Made by a program: the position numbers and the translations under genes. The notes beneath the pieces are model-generated. The model was not told the origin of the DNA, made no database searches, and saw only the letters and a list, made by a program, of their open reading frames with translations. A stretch of 64,000 nt of DNA. Origin: JBEGHD01 sp049334165. Lineage in GTDB: Bacteria > Bacteroidota > Bacteroidia > Flavobacteriales_D > Sanyastnellaceae. The DNA is taken from NCBI GenBank assembly GCA_049334165.1, contig JBEGHD010000017.1. One strand, given 5' to 3'. Each line of letters starts with the position of its first letter. Positions within the stretch are counted from its first letter, which is position 1. Below, one piece after another: positions 1 through 7,822 of this stretch.

Positions 1-94
1 TCAGGGAGTTTTGTAACCAACGATTTTTTAATTCTGAGCTGTTGATTCTCAAAGTGAAATTGCTAAATCATTTTTTTATGCTTTCGCCCCTCTT

Positions 95-173
95 GTCTCG
101 ACTCCGCTCGACAAACGGCTTACTCACTGTCTGCTGTCTAGTGCGATGGGAGATTCTCGAGCGGAGTCGAGAG
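95..173. repeat. Inverted pair of a dispersed 17-18 bp palindromic repeat
   Basis: The left arm (95-112, gtctcgactccgctcgac) and the right arm (155-173, tctcgagcggagtcgagag) are near-perfect reverse complements about 42 bases apart. The same motif occurs singly at 843-862, as another inverted pair at 13905-13986 and as a partial copy at 27165-27180. All copies lie outside genes. The layout is that of a REP-like or small non-autonomous repeat family. No transposase is nearby. Confidence 0.75.
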
Positions 174-237
174 ATAGCGTTGAGTCAAAGCAAATTGTCT
201 TCAGCCGGGATATTCATTCAAAAATTTAATTTATTCC

Positions 238-765
238 ATGCGAATTTTATTAATTGCTTTTTTGATGGCAGCTTTTGGCGCGTGTACTAATCCGGTTCAG
301 GAGAACTATCGTCAGCTGGATATCAACCTCGATCGCTCTATTACGCACAAAAAAGACCAGGTGAAAAATCTCGCACGCGGAAAAGACAAAGAGGTGCTCG
401 ATAGTGTGGAGTTTGCTTTTGACGAAGTGAAAAAGGCAGTGGACGATGTGAACGAAGCGATTTTTAATAACCCCGATCCTGATATTTTTTTGCTCGAAGA
501 GCGCAACTCCTTGACGGAATTAGTGACGCTCCCAAACGATCAGCGAGAGCGATTCAGGCAGTCGATAATTAATTATTCAGAACGACTCAATGACTTGTCG
601 AGGCAGCAGGTTTGCACGCTCTCAAGTGACAGCACTTACTACGAATCGCGTTTTGAAACCTATTTTACTGAACAACAAAAACCAGCGCTGTTGGTGTTTA
701 TCAAAAAGATTGAGCTCGATTGCTGGCAATGTCGCTTCATGGCTACTTTTGAAGAGGTGGAGTAA
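238..765 (+). CDS. Hypothetical lipoprotein, 175 aa
   Basis: Starts with a short signal peptide ending in a lipobox-like ...AAFGAC, so Cys16 is the likely lipidated residue and the mature protein an envelope lipoprotein. The rest is highly charged and probably helical, with DExxxAVDDVNEA-type heptad-like stretches. Two cysteine-containing segments follow: QQVCTL near residue 125 and DCWQCRF near residue 162. No family is recognised. The ATG at 238 is chosen because the signal peptide begins immediately there; a longer ORF in another frame (42-290) is a shadow. It is convergent with the sugar transferase gene and has no operon partner inside the window. Confidence 0.7.
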   Translation: MRILLIAFLMAAFGACTNPVQENYRQLDINLDRSITHKKDQVKNLARGKDKEVLDSVEFAFDEVKKAVDDVNEAIFNNPDPDIFLLEERNSLTELVTLPNDQRERFRQSIINYSERLNDLSRQQVCTLSSDSTYYESRFETYFTEQQKPALLVFIKKIELDCWQCRFMATFEEVE

Positions 766-842
766 TTGACTAGCTTCTCCGATAATCTAATCTTCTTTGA
801 TGTTGCCTATAACCGCTTGTACTAAGTTGAGGGCAGGCCGGT

Positions 843-862
843 TGTCGAGCGGAGTCGAGACA
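843..862. repeat. Single copy of the tctcgagcggagtcgaga repeat
   Basis: tgtcgagcggagtcgagaca lies between the convergent genes ending at 765 and 930. It matches the arms of the inverted pairs at 95-173 and 13905-13986. Confidence 0.7.
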
Positions 863-929
863 CTGTGCGTAGATTGCTTCTTGTCAGTTCGTTTACTTTA
901 CTCGAAAGACCTAAGGTACACCTCAAAAA

Positions 930-1520
930 CTATCCACCAACAATCCTTCCAAGCGTCTTAAAAATAATCTTCAGATCTGTGGCCAGGCTCTTTTTTTCGA
1001 TGTACTCGAGGTTGAGCTTGAGCTTTGCAGGCATAATCACTTCGATGTACTCTTTCTCTGGATCTTCGGCTTTTGCCAGCAAATCATTTTCGTCAAAATA
1101 TTTTAGCGAAGCGTAATCCGTCAGTCCCGGTCGAACGGTGAGCACTCTTCGCTGCTCGTTAGTGTAGAGATCAACGTATTTTGCTACTTCTGGTCGCGGT
1201 CCCACAATGCTCATTTCTCCTTTAATAACGTTGACAAGTTGCGGAAACTCATCCAGTTTGTATTTGCGGATGAATCGGCCCATGCGAGTGATTCTCGGAT
1301 CTCTCGTTCCTACAGTCAATTTTCCGCGTTTGTCGGCATAAGGGTGCATGCTGCGAAATTTCAAGAGATAAAAAGGAACGCCTCCTTTGCCAATGCGTTC
1401 CTGTTTGTAGAACGGCCCACCCGGACTGTCAATCACGATGGCCAGGGCCAGCAGCAAAAAGATCGGCAATAAAACGAGTAGCACGATCAGTGAAAAAATT
1501 ATGTCGAAGAAGCGCTTCAT
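930..1520 (-). CDS. Small bacterial sugar transferase (PglC/WcaJ C-domain type phosphoglycosyl transferase)
   Basis: At 196 aa it has the size of the minimal PglC-like family, which transfers a sugar phosphate from a UDP-sugar to undecaprenyl phosphate to begin glycan assembly at the inner membrane. Visible family features are: an N-terminal MKRFFD followed by a hydrophobic re-entrant helix (residues 9-31); the KQERIGKGG.PF.LLKFRSM block (about 39-58); DEFPQLVNVIKGEMSIVGPRPEV (about 90-112) containing the conserved DE; and a basic C-terminal helix. It overlaps the upstream aminotransferase gene by 4 bp (ATGA), so the two are probably translationally coupled. The pair resembles pglE-pglC style modules that make and load an amino-sugar such as a bacillosamine-type residue. 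The substrate cannot be read from the sequence. Confidence 0.9.
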   Translation of the reverse strand: MKRFFDIIFSLIVLLVLLPIFLLLALAIVIDSPGGPFYKQERIGKGGVPFYLLKFRSMHPYADKRGKLTVGTRDPRITRMGRFIRKYKLDEFPQLVNVIKGEMSIVGPRPEVAKYVDLYTNEQRRVLTVRPGLTDYASLKYFDENDLLAKAEDPEKEYIEVIMPAKLKLNLEYIEKKSLATDLKIIFKTLGRIVGG

Positions 1521-2734
1521 GCTGAAAGCACTTTTTCTGTAGCATTTTTCACTGCGTCAATAACCTGGGCAACCTGAGCGTCTGTCAGGTCGAAGTAAAC
1601 GGGCAGAGAAATCACGTGAGAAAATTGCTTGTAGGCATTTGGATAATCTTCCATTTTGTAGCCCAGCGACTGGTAAAAGCTGAAAAGCGGAAGAGGCACA
1701 AAGTGGACGTTCACCGAAACTCCGGCCTCGAAAATATTTTGAATGATTTCATCCCTTTGCGTTTCGTTGATTCCGGCAATTCGAAGAGAGTAGAGGTGGT
1801 AAGAAGATGTTTTCTCTTCGGTGGTGTGAACAGGACGAATGAATCGCTCATCGTTTTCAAAGCCCTGGTCGTAAAGGTCGAAAATGGCTTTTCTTCGAGG
1901 GAGCGATTCGCTGTCGTAGCGTCTCAGTTCGGTTAGTCCGATGGCCGCCTGGATGTCGGTCATGTTGCACTTGTAGCCAGCTTCCACAATGTCGTATTTC
2001 CAGTTGCCCACTTGCGATTTCGCCAGTGCGTCTTTGGTTTGCCCGTGCAGCGACTTGATGTTAAGCTGCTTGTAGATCTCTTCGTGGTCGAATGGCTCGG
2101 GCAAATTTAAAGCCAGTGCTCCACCCTCAGCCGTGGTGAGGTTTTTCACCGCGTGGAATGAGAACCCGCTGACATCGGCAAATGAGCCGGAAACCTTTCC
2201 TGAAAGTCGCGCCCCAAAAGAGTGGGCTGCATCGGCAAAAACGAGAATGCGACCGAGCATTTTTTGTTCTTCGGTGTTGGCTTCAAATTTCGATTTCACA
2301 TCATCGCTCTTCACCATTTCCATCAGTGCTTCATAATCGCACGGGAAGCCACCGATGTCCACTGGCATGATCACTTTTGTTTTTGATGTGATCGCCTTTC
2401 GCACAGCCTCGGTGCTGATATTAAAATCATTTGGGTTGATATCCACCATCACGGGCGTGGCTCCGGTGTGGATCACCACGTTCGCAGTAGCTGCGTAGGT
2501 GTAAGCCGGAATGATCACTTCATCGCCTTTGCCCACGCCAAACCAGCGGAGCAAGAGCTCGGCAGCAGTTGTCCAGGCGCTGAGGCAAATGGTTTTTTTG
2601 TTGCCGCAGTATTCGGTGATTTCCTTTTCGAAAGTCTTGGTTTTCGGTCCGGTAGTGATCCATCCCGAGCGAAGTGTGTCGGTTACGGCTTCAACAATTT
2701 TGTCGTCCATCCGTGGTGGCGAGAAAGGTATCAT
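1517..2734 (-). CDS. DegT/DnrJ/EryC1/StrS family PLP-dependent sugar aminotransferase
   Basis: 405 aa, usual length for the family, which transfers an amino group to a nucleotide-linked keto-sugar. Visible features are the N-terminal FSPPRMDDKIVEAV....GWITTGPKTK signature, EVIIPAYTYAATANVV (about 72-87), FADAAHSFGA with the PLP-contacting Asp168, and FSFHAVKNLTTAEGGA with the expected Schiff-base Lys197. Its 3' end overlaps the sugar transferase start by 4 bp, forming a minus-strand two-gene unit for surface polysaccharide or glycoprotein glycan. The usual partner genes (dehydratase, acetyltransferase) are not in the window. The start at 2734 gives the family N terminus directly. Confidence 0.92.
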   Translation of the reverse strand: MIPFSPPRMDDKIVEAVTDTLRSGWITTGPKTKTFEKEITEYCGNKKTICLSAWTTAAELLLRWFGVGKGDEVIIPAYTYAATANVVIHTGATPVMVDINPNDFNISTEAVRKAITSKTKVIMPVDIGGFPCDYEALMEMVKSDDVKSKFEANTEEQKMLGRILVFADAAHSFGARLSGKVSGSFADVSGFSFHAVKNLTTAEGGALALNLPEPFDHEEIYKQLNIKSLHGQTKDALAKSQVGNWKYDIVEAGYKCNMTDIQAAIGLTELRRYDSESLPRRKAIFDLYDQGFENDERFIRPVHTTEEKTSSYHLYSLRIAGINETQRDEIIQNIFEAGVSVNVHFVPLPLFSFYQSLGYKMEDYPNAYKQFSHVISLPVYFDLTDAQVAQVIDAVKNATEKVLSA

Positions 2735-2814
2735 GGGCTGTGTTTTTAGCGAAGAGGTAAAAGTATGAAACGTTATCGATTCCCAACTGTTGGTAAAGAA
2801 AACAGCAAAATCTT

Positions 2815-3048
2815 ATGTGGAAAGAAAAACAAGACAAACTCGTCAGAGAATTCGAATTTGAGAACTTTCAGGAAGCCTTTGGTTTTATGGCTCGCGTGGC
2901 GCTACTTGCAGAAAAGGCGGAGCACCACCCAACCTGGCAAAACGAGTACAACAAGGTGCTAATCGAACTCAGTACCCATGATGAAGGCGGAAAAATCACT
3001 CAAAAAGACCGCGACCTCGCCAAGGCGATTGATGGAGTTTTGAAGTAA
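2815..3048 (+). CDS. 4a-hydroxytetrahydrobiopterin dehydratase (pterin-4a-carbinolamine dehydratase)
   Basis: 77 aa, full length for the short form of the family. The signature EHHPTWQNEYNKV (about residues 34-46) contains the His-His-Pro core that binds the pterin, followed by the D.GG.T.KD.DLA..ID C-terminal block. The enzyme dehydrates 4a-hydroxy-tetrahydropterin formed by aromatic amino-acid hydroxylases, recycling the cofactor; no hydroxylase gene is visible in the window. It is divergent from the aminotransferase gene with about 80 bp between them. An overlapping ORF from 2765 in another frame is a shadow. Confidence 0.9.
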   Translation: MWKEKQDKLVREFEFENFQEAFGFMARVALLAEKAEHHPTWQNEYNKVLIELSTHDEGGKITQKDRDLAKAIDGVLK

Positions 3049-3396
3049 ATCACTCTACTCTATCTTGCCTTCGATTTGATTACACGAGGCTAAGAGACTA
3101 GATAGCGTTGTCAATGTTCCAAAAGTAAGGACCTTGGCTGTTGCGAGGATCGGCCTCAGCTGAATGCAGGATTTTTTCAAAATCAAAACTTAGTGAGACC
3201 GGGAAGCTCACAGGAGATCACCCGGCCGAACTTTAGTTTTGATGAAGACAAAAATTCAAATTCAGGTGCAGCCTTGAACTTTTTCTTTCTTTTTGGTTCA
3301 AGCCAAAAAGTAAAAAAGGCAAATAAAAAAACAGATGGTTATAGAAATTGGATGGTGAAACAGTTCTCAGCATCTGAATTTTCAGATCAACCTGAG
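3049..3396. other. Intergenic region with one palindrome
   Basis: No convincing gene is seen. The only clear structure is a near-perfect hairpin at 3289-3310 (ctttttggttcaagccaaaa plus ag), set in a T-rich then A-rich stretch. It could act as a terminator in either direction between the plus-strand dehydratase gene and the minus-strand DUF3108 gene, which converge here. Confidence 0.5.
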
Positions 3397-4188
3397 TCAC
3401 TTCAACCCACTCGTCCCCGTTAAGAAAACCTTTCCTTTTCCTACAACGAGTTCTGTCTCGATGTAGACGGGGATTTTATGTTCATCATCGGTGACGTACA
3501 CCGTCATTTTTTCTCCGTTGTCGAAGACCGTTCCTTCGATGAGGTAAGGCTTAAAAACGATGCAATCGTATTCCACATCGGTGTTGGGATCCGTCCATTT
3601 TTCTTTACCCATGTAGCGCAGGTAGGAACCGAAGTAGCTGCCGTCAAGAATCAGGTTAAACGGAATTTTGTCACCTTTTTTGAAAGTTGAAAAATCGATA
3701 GTGCGGCAATAGTAGATGGCCGTGATCACATCAAACGGGCAGCTCGGCAGACCAAAAACTTTAGACTCTACATTTCCCTTTTTGTCCACTTTCACGTACC
3801 GTGCAGTGTCGTTCGACATTTTGTATTCCCGGTCGTAGAAATTGCTGCCTTCTTTTCCTTTTCGATGAAATTCGCGGGAGTTGAGATCAGTTGTAGCCCA
3901 CGACTGATAGGTGGAGCGCACCTTGTAAAACCAGTCCCACGAGCGGTACGAACTTCCGTAGGCTTTAAAGTTGTAGAGCTTCTCGTTGTCCACCAGCGTA
4001 TCGTTCACCGTGAAAATAATGTAGCCTGCATCCACCCACAGCAATCCCCAGTTGTAGGAAAGCTCGTAAGCCAGTCGCTCGCCTTCCTTAAAAGGGATTT
4101 CGCCTCTGCGGGGGCAATCGGAATCAGACTGGCCCAAAGCGGCAAAACCGGCAGCGAGTAAAACGAGTATGAGCAGATATCTCTTCAA
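3397..4188 (-). CDS. DUF3108 domain-containing secreted protein
   Basis: 263 aa with a cleavable signal peptide (MKRYLLILVLLAAGFAALGQ). The body matches the DUF3108 pattern: an early FKEGERLAYELSYNWGLLWVDAGY motif (about 32-55), a central YRSWDWFYKVRSTYQSW segment, a CPFDVITAIYYCRT region and terminal beta-rich KIPVYIETELVVGKGKVFLTG. Proteins of this type are periplasmic or outer-membrane-associated in Bacteroidota and their function is not established. Monocistronic, minus strand. Confidence 0.8.
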   Translation of the reverse strand: MKRYLLILVLLAAGFAALGQSDSDCPRRGEIPFKEGERLAYELSYNWGLLWVDAGYIIFTVNDTLVDNEKLYNFKAYGSSYRSWDWFYKVRSTYQSWATTDLNSREFHRKGKEGSNFYDREYKMSNDTARYVKVDKKGNVESKVFGLPSCPFDVITAIYYCRTIDFSTFKKGDKIPFNLILDGSYFGSYLRYMGKEKWTDPNTDVEYDCIVFKPYLIEGTVFDNGEKMTVYVTDDEHKIPVYIETELVVGKGKVFLTGTSGLK

Positions 4189-4361
4189 AGCTATTCACTT
4201 AAACGGTTGGGACCGGGAGCTTGTTCTTAAGTGGGTGAAATTAATGAAGGGATTCGAGTCAGCAGTTCTAAGCGAATATTTCTTTCTTTGGAAATTAATA
4301 ATTCTTGGAGGTTTATATCTCGTAATGAAGCGAGTTAGAAGTGGTCTCCTGCAATAGTTTT

Positions 4362-4766
4362 ATGAGTAATCTTTGGAAGTTAATTTTGTTCTTTGGCTTT
4401 ATTGGGACGGTGACCATTGTCTTGATTTATGCTTTGGTGCTGACAATTAAAAATAAATACTTGGTAATTCAACCTGAAAATCTTGACTATGCCACTATTT
4501 CGAGAATTGACTGTGACCAATGGGGTGGAATAAAAGGTAAAGGGCCCTATATTCATTACATGGGAAAAGAATATAATCTACCTATGACTTGTAAAAGAGC
4601 GAACAAACTCAACCTCAAGACTGGTGATAGAATAAGGGTGTATATAGACCGAGAACGAGGAAGATGTATTGCGTACTCAGAATGGGATGTTAAGTATCAT
4701 TTTGTTGTTATTTTATTCTTGTTGGGTTTGATACTATATTGGTTAATCAAAATGTTGTTTTTATGA
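4362..4766 (+). CDS. Hypothetical two-helix membrane protein
   Basis: 134 aa if read from the ATG at 4362; a GTG at 4341 in frame would add seven residues with no membrane logic. It has an N-terminal membrane helix (about 5-27), a soluble middle with YIHYMGKEYNLPMTCKRANKL and DRIRVYIDRERGRC (a small beta domain), and a second membrane helix at the C terminus (about 112-131). The stop overlaps the next start in an ATGA (4763-4766), so it is translationally coupled to the secreted protein that follows. Function unknown; low GC relative to the housekeeping genes suggests accessory origin. Confidence 0.6.
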   Translation: MSNLWKLILFFGFIGTVTIVLIYALVLTIKNKYLVIQPENLDYATISRIDCDQWGGIKGKGPYIHYMGKEYNLPMTCKRANKLNLKTGDRIRVYIDRERGRCIAYSEWDVKYHFVVILFLLGLILYWLIKMLFL

Positions 4767-5161
4767 AAATGCTTCTGATAATAGTTACATGTGCATTGAC
4801 AATGCTAGTTCCTGAAAAACTCTTTCCACAGACTTCGCAAGGGCTAGTTGAAAGTTTCATGACGGATATGGAAGAAGGCAATGATCTTAAGGTTTATTTC
4901 GAGCCTGAACAGATTGATTCTGATGAGTTCATGGTTAACTTCTATATGATTTTTGGATATGAAGTGGAGAGGACTCCTTCTACAAGAGAATTTAGGGTGT
5001 TAATTGATACTAGCAAGGGTGCTCGTTGTCGCGAATTGATTATTAAGGTGTACCGAAATGACGATGGTCGCTGGTTCATAGAGCCAGGTGAAAGCAAACA
5101 CGTTCCTCAAATTGATAAGGTGATAATTGACCCATGGATATCTCAAACCAAAAGGTGCTAA
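4763..5161 (+). CDS. Hypothetical secreted protein, DPW-tail family
   Basis: 132 aa from the ATG at 4763, which overlaps the previous stop; the upstream in-frame start at 4739 would lie inside the preceding gene. It has a signal peptide (KMLLIIVTCALTMLVPEKLFPQ). The C-terminal half, FRVLIDTSKGARCRELIIK then DGRWFIEPG and VIIDPW......C, aligns by eye with the protein encoded at 5251-5637, which ends VDPW.......C. The two are paralogs with a fixed Trp and terminal Cys. Function unknown. Confidence 0.6.
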   Translation: MKMLLIIVTCALTMLVPEKLFPQTSQGLVESFMTDMEEGNDLKVYFEPEQIDSDEFMVNFYMIFGYEVERTPSTREFRVLIDTSKGARCRELIIKVYRNDDGRWFIEPGESKHVPQIDKVIIDPWISQTKRC

Positions 5162-5179
5162 TTATAGTTTGGATTGTCG

Positions 5180-5230
5180 CCCCCCGCTGGCGCGAGCTTT
5201 CAGATCATGCTGGCATTTAGCGGGTTTTTA
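5180..5230 (+). terminator. Terminator-like hairpin containing a cgcgagcttt repeat
   Basis: The outer arms cccgct / agcggg enclose a copy of the ggcgcgagctttcag repeat also found at 7236-7258, and the right arm is followed by gttttta. It may terminate the 4362-5161 gene pair and also marks the repeat family that punctuates this islet. Confidence 0.45.
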
Positions 5231-5250
5231 TTAATTAAAGAAATTTTAAG

Positions 5251-5637
5251 ATGAGGATAGTATTGGTATTTGGCTTTTTAATCTTTGTGAACCTTGCCTA
5301 TGGCCAGGAAGATGCAAAGGAACAATTTGTTTCACAAGTTTGTGAGAGCTTGATTAATATGGAGGGTCTGTCAAGGTACAGCAATCGAACTATTGCCGAT
5401 GATGTCACAGTCAATTCCGTTTTGGCGGATAAGGTGAAAGTTGATGAGATTTCAGAGAATACATTCTCGATTAGTGTGGATCACGGTAAGGGCAAGTTTT
5501 GCACTGTTCTAAAGTTTGAATACACTAAAGTCGATGATAGTTACTACTTGGTGTTTCCCCCTGTCAGGTCAGAAGAGGTATTCGGTAGTGAAACTAAATT
5601 TGTAGATCCATGGACACAACGAGAGAGTGATTGTTGA
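5251..5637 (+). CDS. Hypothetical secreted protein, DPW-tail family (paralog)
   Basis: 128 aa with a signal peptide (MRIVLVFGFLIFVNLAYG). Residues about 70-128 (FSISVDHGKGKFCTVLKFEY, DDSYYLVFPP, FVDPWTQRESDC) parallel the tail of the protein at 4763-5161, including the DPW motif and terminal cysteine. The internal Cys after GKGKF and the terminal Cys could form a disulfide, consistent with a periplasmic or extracellular location. No family name is recognised. Confidence 0.6.
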   Translation: MRIVLVFGFLIFVNLAYGQEDAKEQFVSQVCESLINMEGLSRYSNRTIADDVTVNSVLADKVKVDEISENTFSISVDHGKGKFCTVLKFEYTKVDDSYYLVFPPVRSEEVFGSETKFVDPWTQRESDC

Positions 5638-5729
5638 AATGTTTTAAAGTAAGTACTCGATAACAGCACACGTTGAATACCTACGTTAGCTGGGGAAGTA
5701 AATAAATGTGTAGAACCTCTTGAAAGAGA

Positions 5730-6104
5730 ATGATCATAGACAAAGTTCACAATGTTATCTATTTTTGGTACTCAAAGAATGACAAGCAGAAGATTGCTGG
5801 AGTTTATTCGCTATCGGAAATGACTACATTATTGTTTCTTCATTTCTATTTGATTAATGAATTATTCGTGAATTTCGACCTGGGGGAGGGAATTCAGTTC
5901 ACTGCTTTAAAGATTGTGGTCTTTCATATTGCAGTACTTCTGATACTGTATGTCAGGCACTTTCGAATTTTAAATATTGATAAGGGATACATAAAAGGCA
6001 GAGATTTTATGACAGAGGTGTATCCGAAAAGGTTTTATTATTTAGCCTATATCTTGGTGTTTCTAATTGCTTTCTGTGTTAGCCCGTTTTTATTGTTAAA
6101 CTAG
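5730..6104 (+). CDS. Hypothetical membrane protein, three helices
   Basis: 124 aa. Hydrophobic segments lie near residues 30-47, 57-74 and 103-122, separated by a basic loop (YVRHFRILNIDKGYIKGRDF). The first 30 residues are soluble. No family is recognised. It is the fourth small plus-strand ORF of the islet and has no clear ribosome-binding site, which is normal in this phylum. Confidence 0.5.
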   Translation: MIIDKVHNVIYFWYSKNDKQKIAGVYSLSEMTTLLFLHFYLINELFVNFDLGEGIQFTALKIVVFHIAVLLILYVRHFRILNIDKGYIKGRDFMTEVYPKRFYYLAYILVFLIAFCVSPFLLLN

Positions 6105-6135
6105 CTAATACTCTTTGATCATTGAGTCTGAAATG

Positions 6136-6810
6136 CTAAAAAACAAAACACACTCCAAGCTGCCAGTTTTTTCGCATCAGGTCAAGGTCTAAAATATTTT
6201 CAGTGTGTTTCTCTCCGTCCAACTCCCTAAATGTTGATTGAAATCTCAAGGCACTGCCTGTGAGCTGAATTCCCAGAAAGTCTAATGGAAAGAAAATAAT
6301 ACCTCCTCGGAAGTTCAAAGCATATGAGTGACTGGGAGGGTTGTTATCTGTGAGGTCTCCAGTGCTAGACTCTGTGTGGCGGTATTCATAAGGCATATCG
6401 AGTTGGAGAAATGGCTGAAGAGTTTCTTTTATCGGGTCGAAAGTGTATCGCGCTACAGGGCCGATAGAGAATGACTTTGAAGTCGAAGTTACTTCGTTAG
6501 CGAAGAAATCAGAAGATCGTACTGAAGTTCTCGTTGAAAAGCCTAGCCCCAGGCCAACCGACCAGTTCTGGTCCAGAAAGTATTGGCCTGAGGTGCCAAG
6601 GTCTAGTGTGAATCGGTATTCGGTGTCATCAGTTTGGCCTTTCTGCTGAAATGTAGAGAATCCAACCCGAGCCTCCACCAGGACACTACCAGCGGAAGGA
6701 ATACGATCACTGTAGCTTTGGTTTTCTTTGGTCGCTGTTGAGTCATTGTCTTGAGAGAATGCAAAAGTGGAGAGCAAGATGAGTGCTGAGAGTAAGGCAA
6801 GTTTTTTCAT
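6136..6810 (-). CDS. Outer-membrane beta-barrel protein
   Basis: 224 aa from the ATG at 6810, which begins a typical signal peptide (MKKLALLSALILLSTFAFSQ); the longer frame to 6921 adds 37 residues before it. After the signal come alternating amphipathic strands such as SVLVEARVGFSTFQQKG, YRFTLDLGTSGQYFLDQNWSVGLGLGFSTRTS, FSIGPVARYTF and a C-terminal strand ending in WQLGVCFVF with a terminal Phe. This is the pattern of small porin-like or adhesin-type barrels. Substrate or role is unknown. Convergent with the 5730-6104 ORF. Confidence 0.75.
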   Translation of the reverse strand: MKKLALLSALILLSTFAFSQDNDSTATKENQSYSDRIPSAGSVLVEARVGFSTFQQKGQTDDTEYRFTLDLGTSGQYFLDQNWSVGLGLGFSTRTSVRSSDFFANEVTSTSKSFSIGPVARYTFDPIKETLQPFLQLDMPYEYRHTESSTGDLTDNNPPSHSYALNFRGGIIFFPLDFLGIQLTGSALRFQSTFRELDGEKHTENILDLDLMRKNWQLGVCFVF

Positions 6811-6937
6811 TGATCTGTATATTTTGGTTGGTCGCTGCGACACAAGTTTTATGCCTCTCTGTAGCGAGCTGAAACAGGGATGCTTAGAGTGATTTTGTTG
6901 ATGAAAAATCAATTCTATCAACGTTGAGAACTGGGAG

Positions 6938-7020
6938 TGTTGAGAATTAGATAAATTGCCCTTTAAGCAAGATAAGACTACTCTCTAAATTTAAGCACGC
7001 CTGAAAAACGCTCGCTAGCG
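6938..7020 (+). repeat. Degenerate 3'-end remnant plus palindromic repeat
   Basis: gaattagataaattgc near 6944-6959 resembles the gaattgaataaattgc tails at 7312 and 7823. It is followed at 6995-7020 by gcacgcctgaaaaacgctcg and ctagcg, a relative of the palindrome at 7882-7907. The order tail then palindrome is the same as at 7823-7907. Confidence 0.45.
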
Positions 7021-7088
7021 TTGGCTGGAAATGTGCTTTATGAAGGATTGCTCTTATGTCGCACTCTTATTATATTTAAATATTTACT

Positions 7089-7313
7089 ATGCAATTGAAG
7101 TTAATTAAGCCTTACAAATCCATTCAAAATTTATCTAATACTGAATTACCAGATTTCGTTGTTCTTACAGGTATTAATGGATCAGGAAAGTCACATCTTC
7201 TGGAGGGAATTAATTGGGAACACTTCTCACCCACTGGCGCGAGCTTTCAGCTCGTGCCTCTCCCTAGCCCAAAACTAAACATCACTCACTCAGCCCGGAA
7301 TTGCTTATTCTGA
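7089..7313 (+). pseudogene. Truncated AAA-type ATPase (N-terminal fragment)
   Basis: 74 codons. The first about 46 are a convincing start of an AAA_15/AAA_21-type ATPase: MQLKLIKPYKSIQNLSNTELPDF then VVLTGINGSGKSHLLEGI with a Walker A motif (GINGSGKS). At 7229-7260 homology stops at a palindromic repeat (ggcgcgagctttcagctcgt plus gcc), and the remaining codons read through it into non-ATPase sequence and a stop. Such ATPases are normally several hundred residues with Walker B and signature motifs, which are absent here. It is either a pseudogene broken by the repeat or a remnant of a defence/OLD-like gene. Confidence 0.7.
7236..7258. repeat. Palindromic repeat interrupting the ATPase fragment
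   Basis: The arms ggcgcgagct and agctcgtgcc flank a three-base loop. Related copies are at 5186-5203 (left arm intact) and 8415-8440 (diverged). The element coincides with loss of ATPase homology. Confidence 0.6.
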
Positions 7314-7353
7314 AGAATTGAATAAATTGCTTGTTGGAAAAGAAGCTAGATGA
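7297..7353 (+). pseudogene. Orphan 3' gene end, EELNKLL tail copy 1
   Basis: Read in frame up to the stop at 7351-7353 this stretch gives GIAYSEELNKLLVGKEAR. The segment gaagaattgaataaattgct (7312-7331) recurs at 7823-7842, and 28 of 30 bases match over 7312-7341 versus 7823-7852. The upstream reading is lost in the repeat, so this looks like the severed C terminus of a gene. Confidence 0.45.
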
Positions 7354-7417
7354 AAATTTGCGCTAGTTGGAGTTTCCTTCAATTTCTGCTTTTTGCTAGT
7401 GACAACTACAAATTATT

Positions 7418-7804
7418 TTGAAGATTAGTAAATTAAGTTTGCCACATATCATTGTGATCGTAGTTCTTGTACTTGTAACTGCTTATTTGATTTATACAGA
7501 TACAATAAACAAAAGTGAACGGGCCGCCAACCTTGCCGAAAGGTATGAGTTGGTGACTGATTCGAGCAACTTAAAAGTACGTATCAACAGATTCTTCAAG
7601 TCTCACTGCACGACTTATATTACGACTGCTAATTATGAAGAGATAAGGTTTCATCCACTGACTGAGCCGTGTGAAGGAGAGTCAAATAATTTCTGTTCAT
7701 ATATTCAAGTCGGGGACTCTATTTTAAAAGAGGGTGGCTCAAATGTTCTATATGTCAAGAGAAATGGTGATAGTGTTTGTTTTACAATTTGGGGTGGCGA
7801 TTAA
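7418..7804 (+). CDS. Hypothetical signal-anchor protein
   Basis: 128 aa starting at a TTG codon (7418). A stop lies in frame at 7400-7402, and no ATG occurs in frame within the ORF, so a non-ATG start is required. An N-terminal membrane anchor (about residues 9-27, HIIVIVVLVLVTAYLIY) is followed by a soluble extracytoplasmic domain with four cysteines (FKSHCTT, EPCEGE, NFCSYI, SVCFTIW), compatible with disulfides. No family is recognised. It sits between two EELNKLL tail copies, as a cassette would. Confidence 0.5.
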   Translation: MKISKLSLPHIIVIVVLVLVTAYLIYTDTINKSERAANLAERYELVTDSSNLKVRINRFFKSHCTTYITTANYEEIRFHPLTEPCEGESNNFCSYIQVGDSILKEGGSNVLYVKRNGDSVCFTIWGGD

Positions 7805-7822
7805 AATGTATCAACGCTGGGG

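Noticed and set aside
42..290. 82-codon plus-strand ORF at the left edge
   Set aside because: It runs across the inverted repeat at 95-173 and into the signal peptide of the lipoprotein gene in another frame; no protein-like features.
3193..3423. 76-codon ORF in the dehydratase-DUF3108 gap
   Set aside because: Low-complexity Asn/Phe/Lys-rich sequence spanning a hairpin; no start context or family.
4169..4357. 62-codon ORF overlapping the DUF3108 start, with a hydrophobic LWKLIILGGLYLV stretch
   Set aside because: It begins inside the opposite-strand gene. The stretch resembles the N terminus of the next ORF only in composition. Could be a remnant, but not supportable as a gene.
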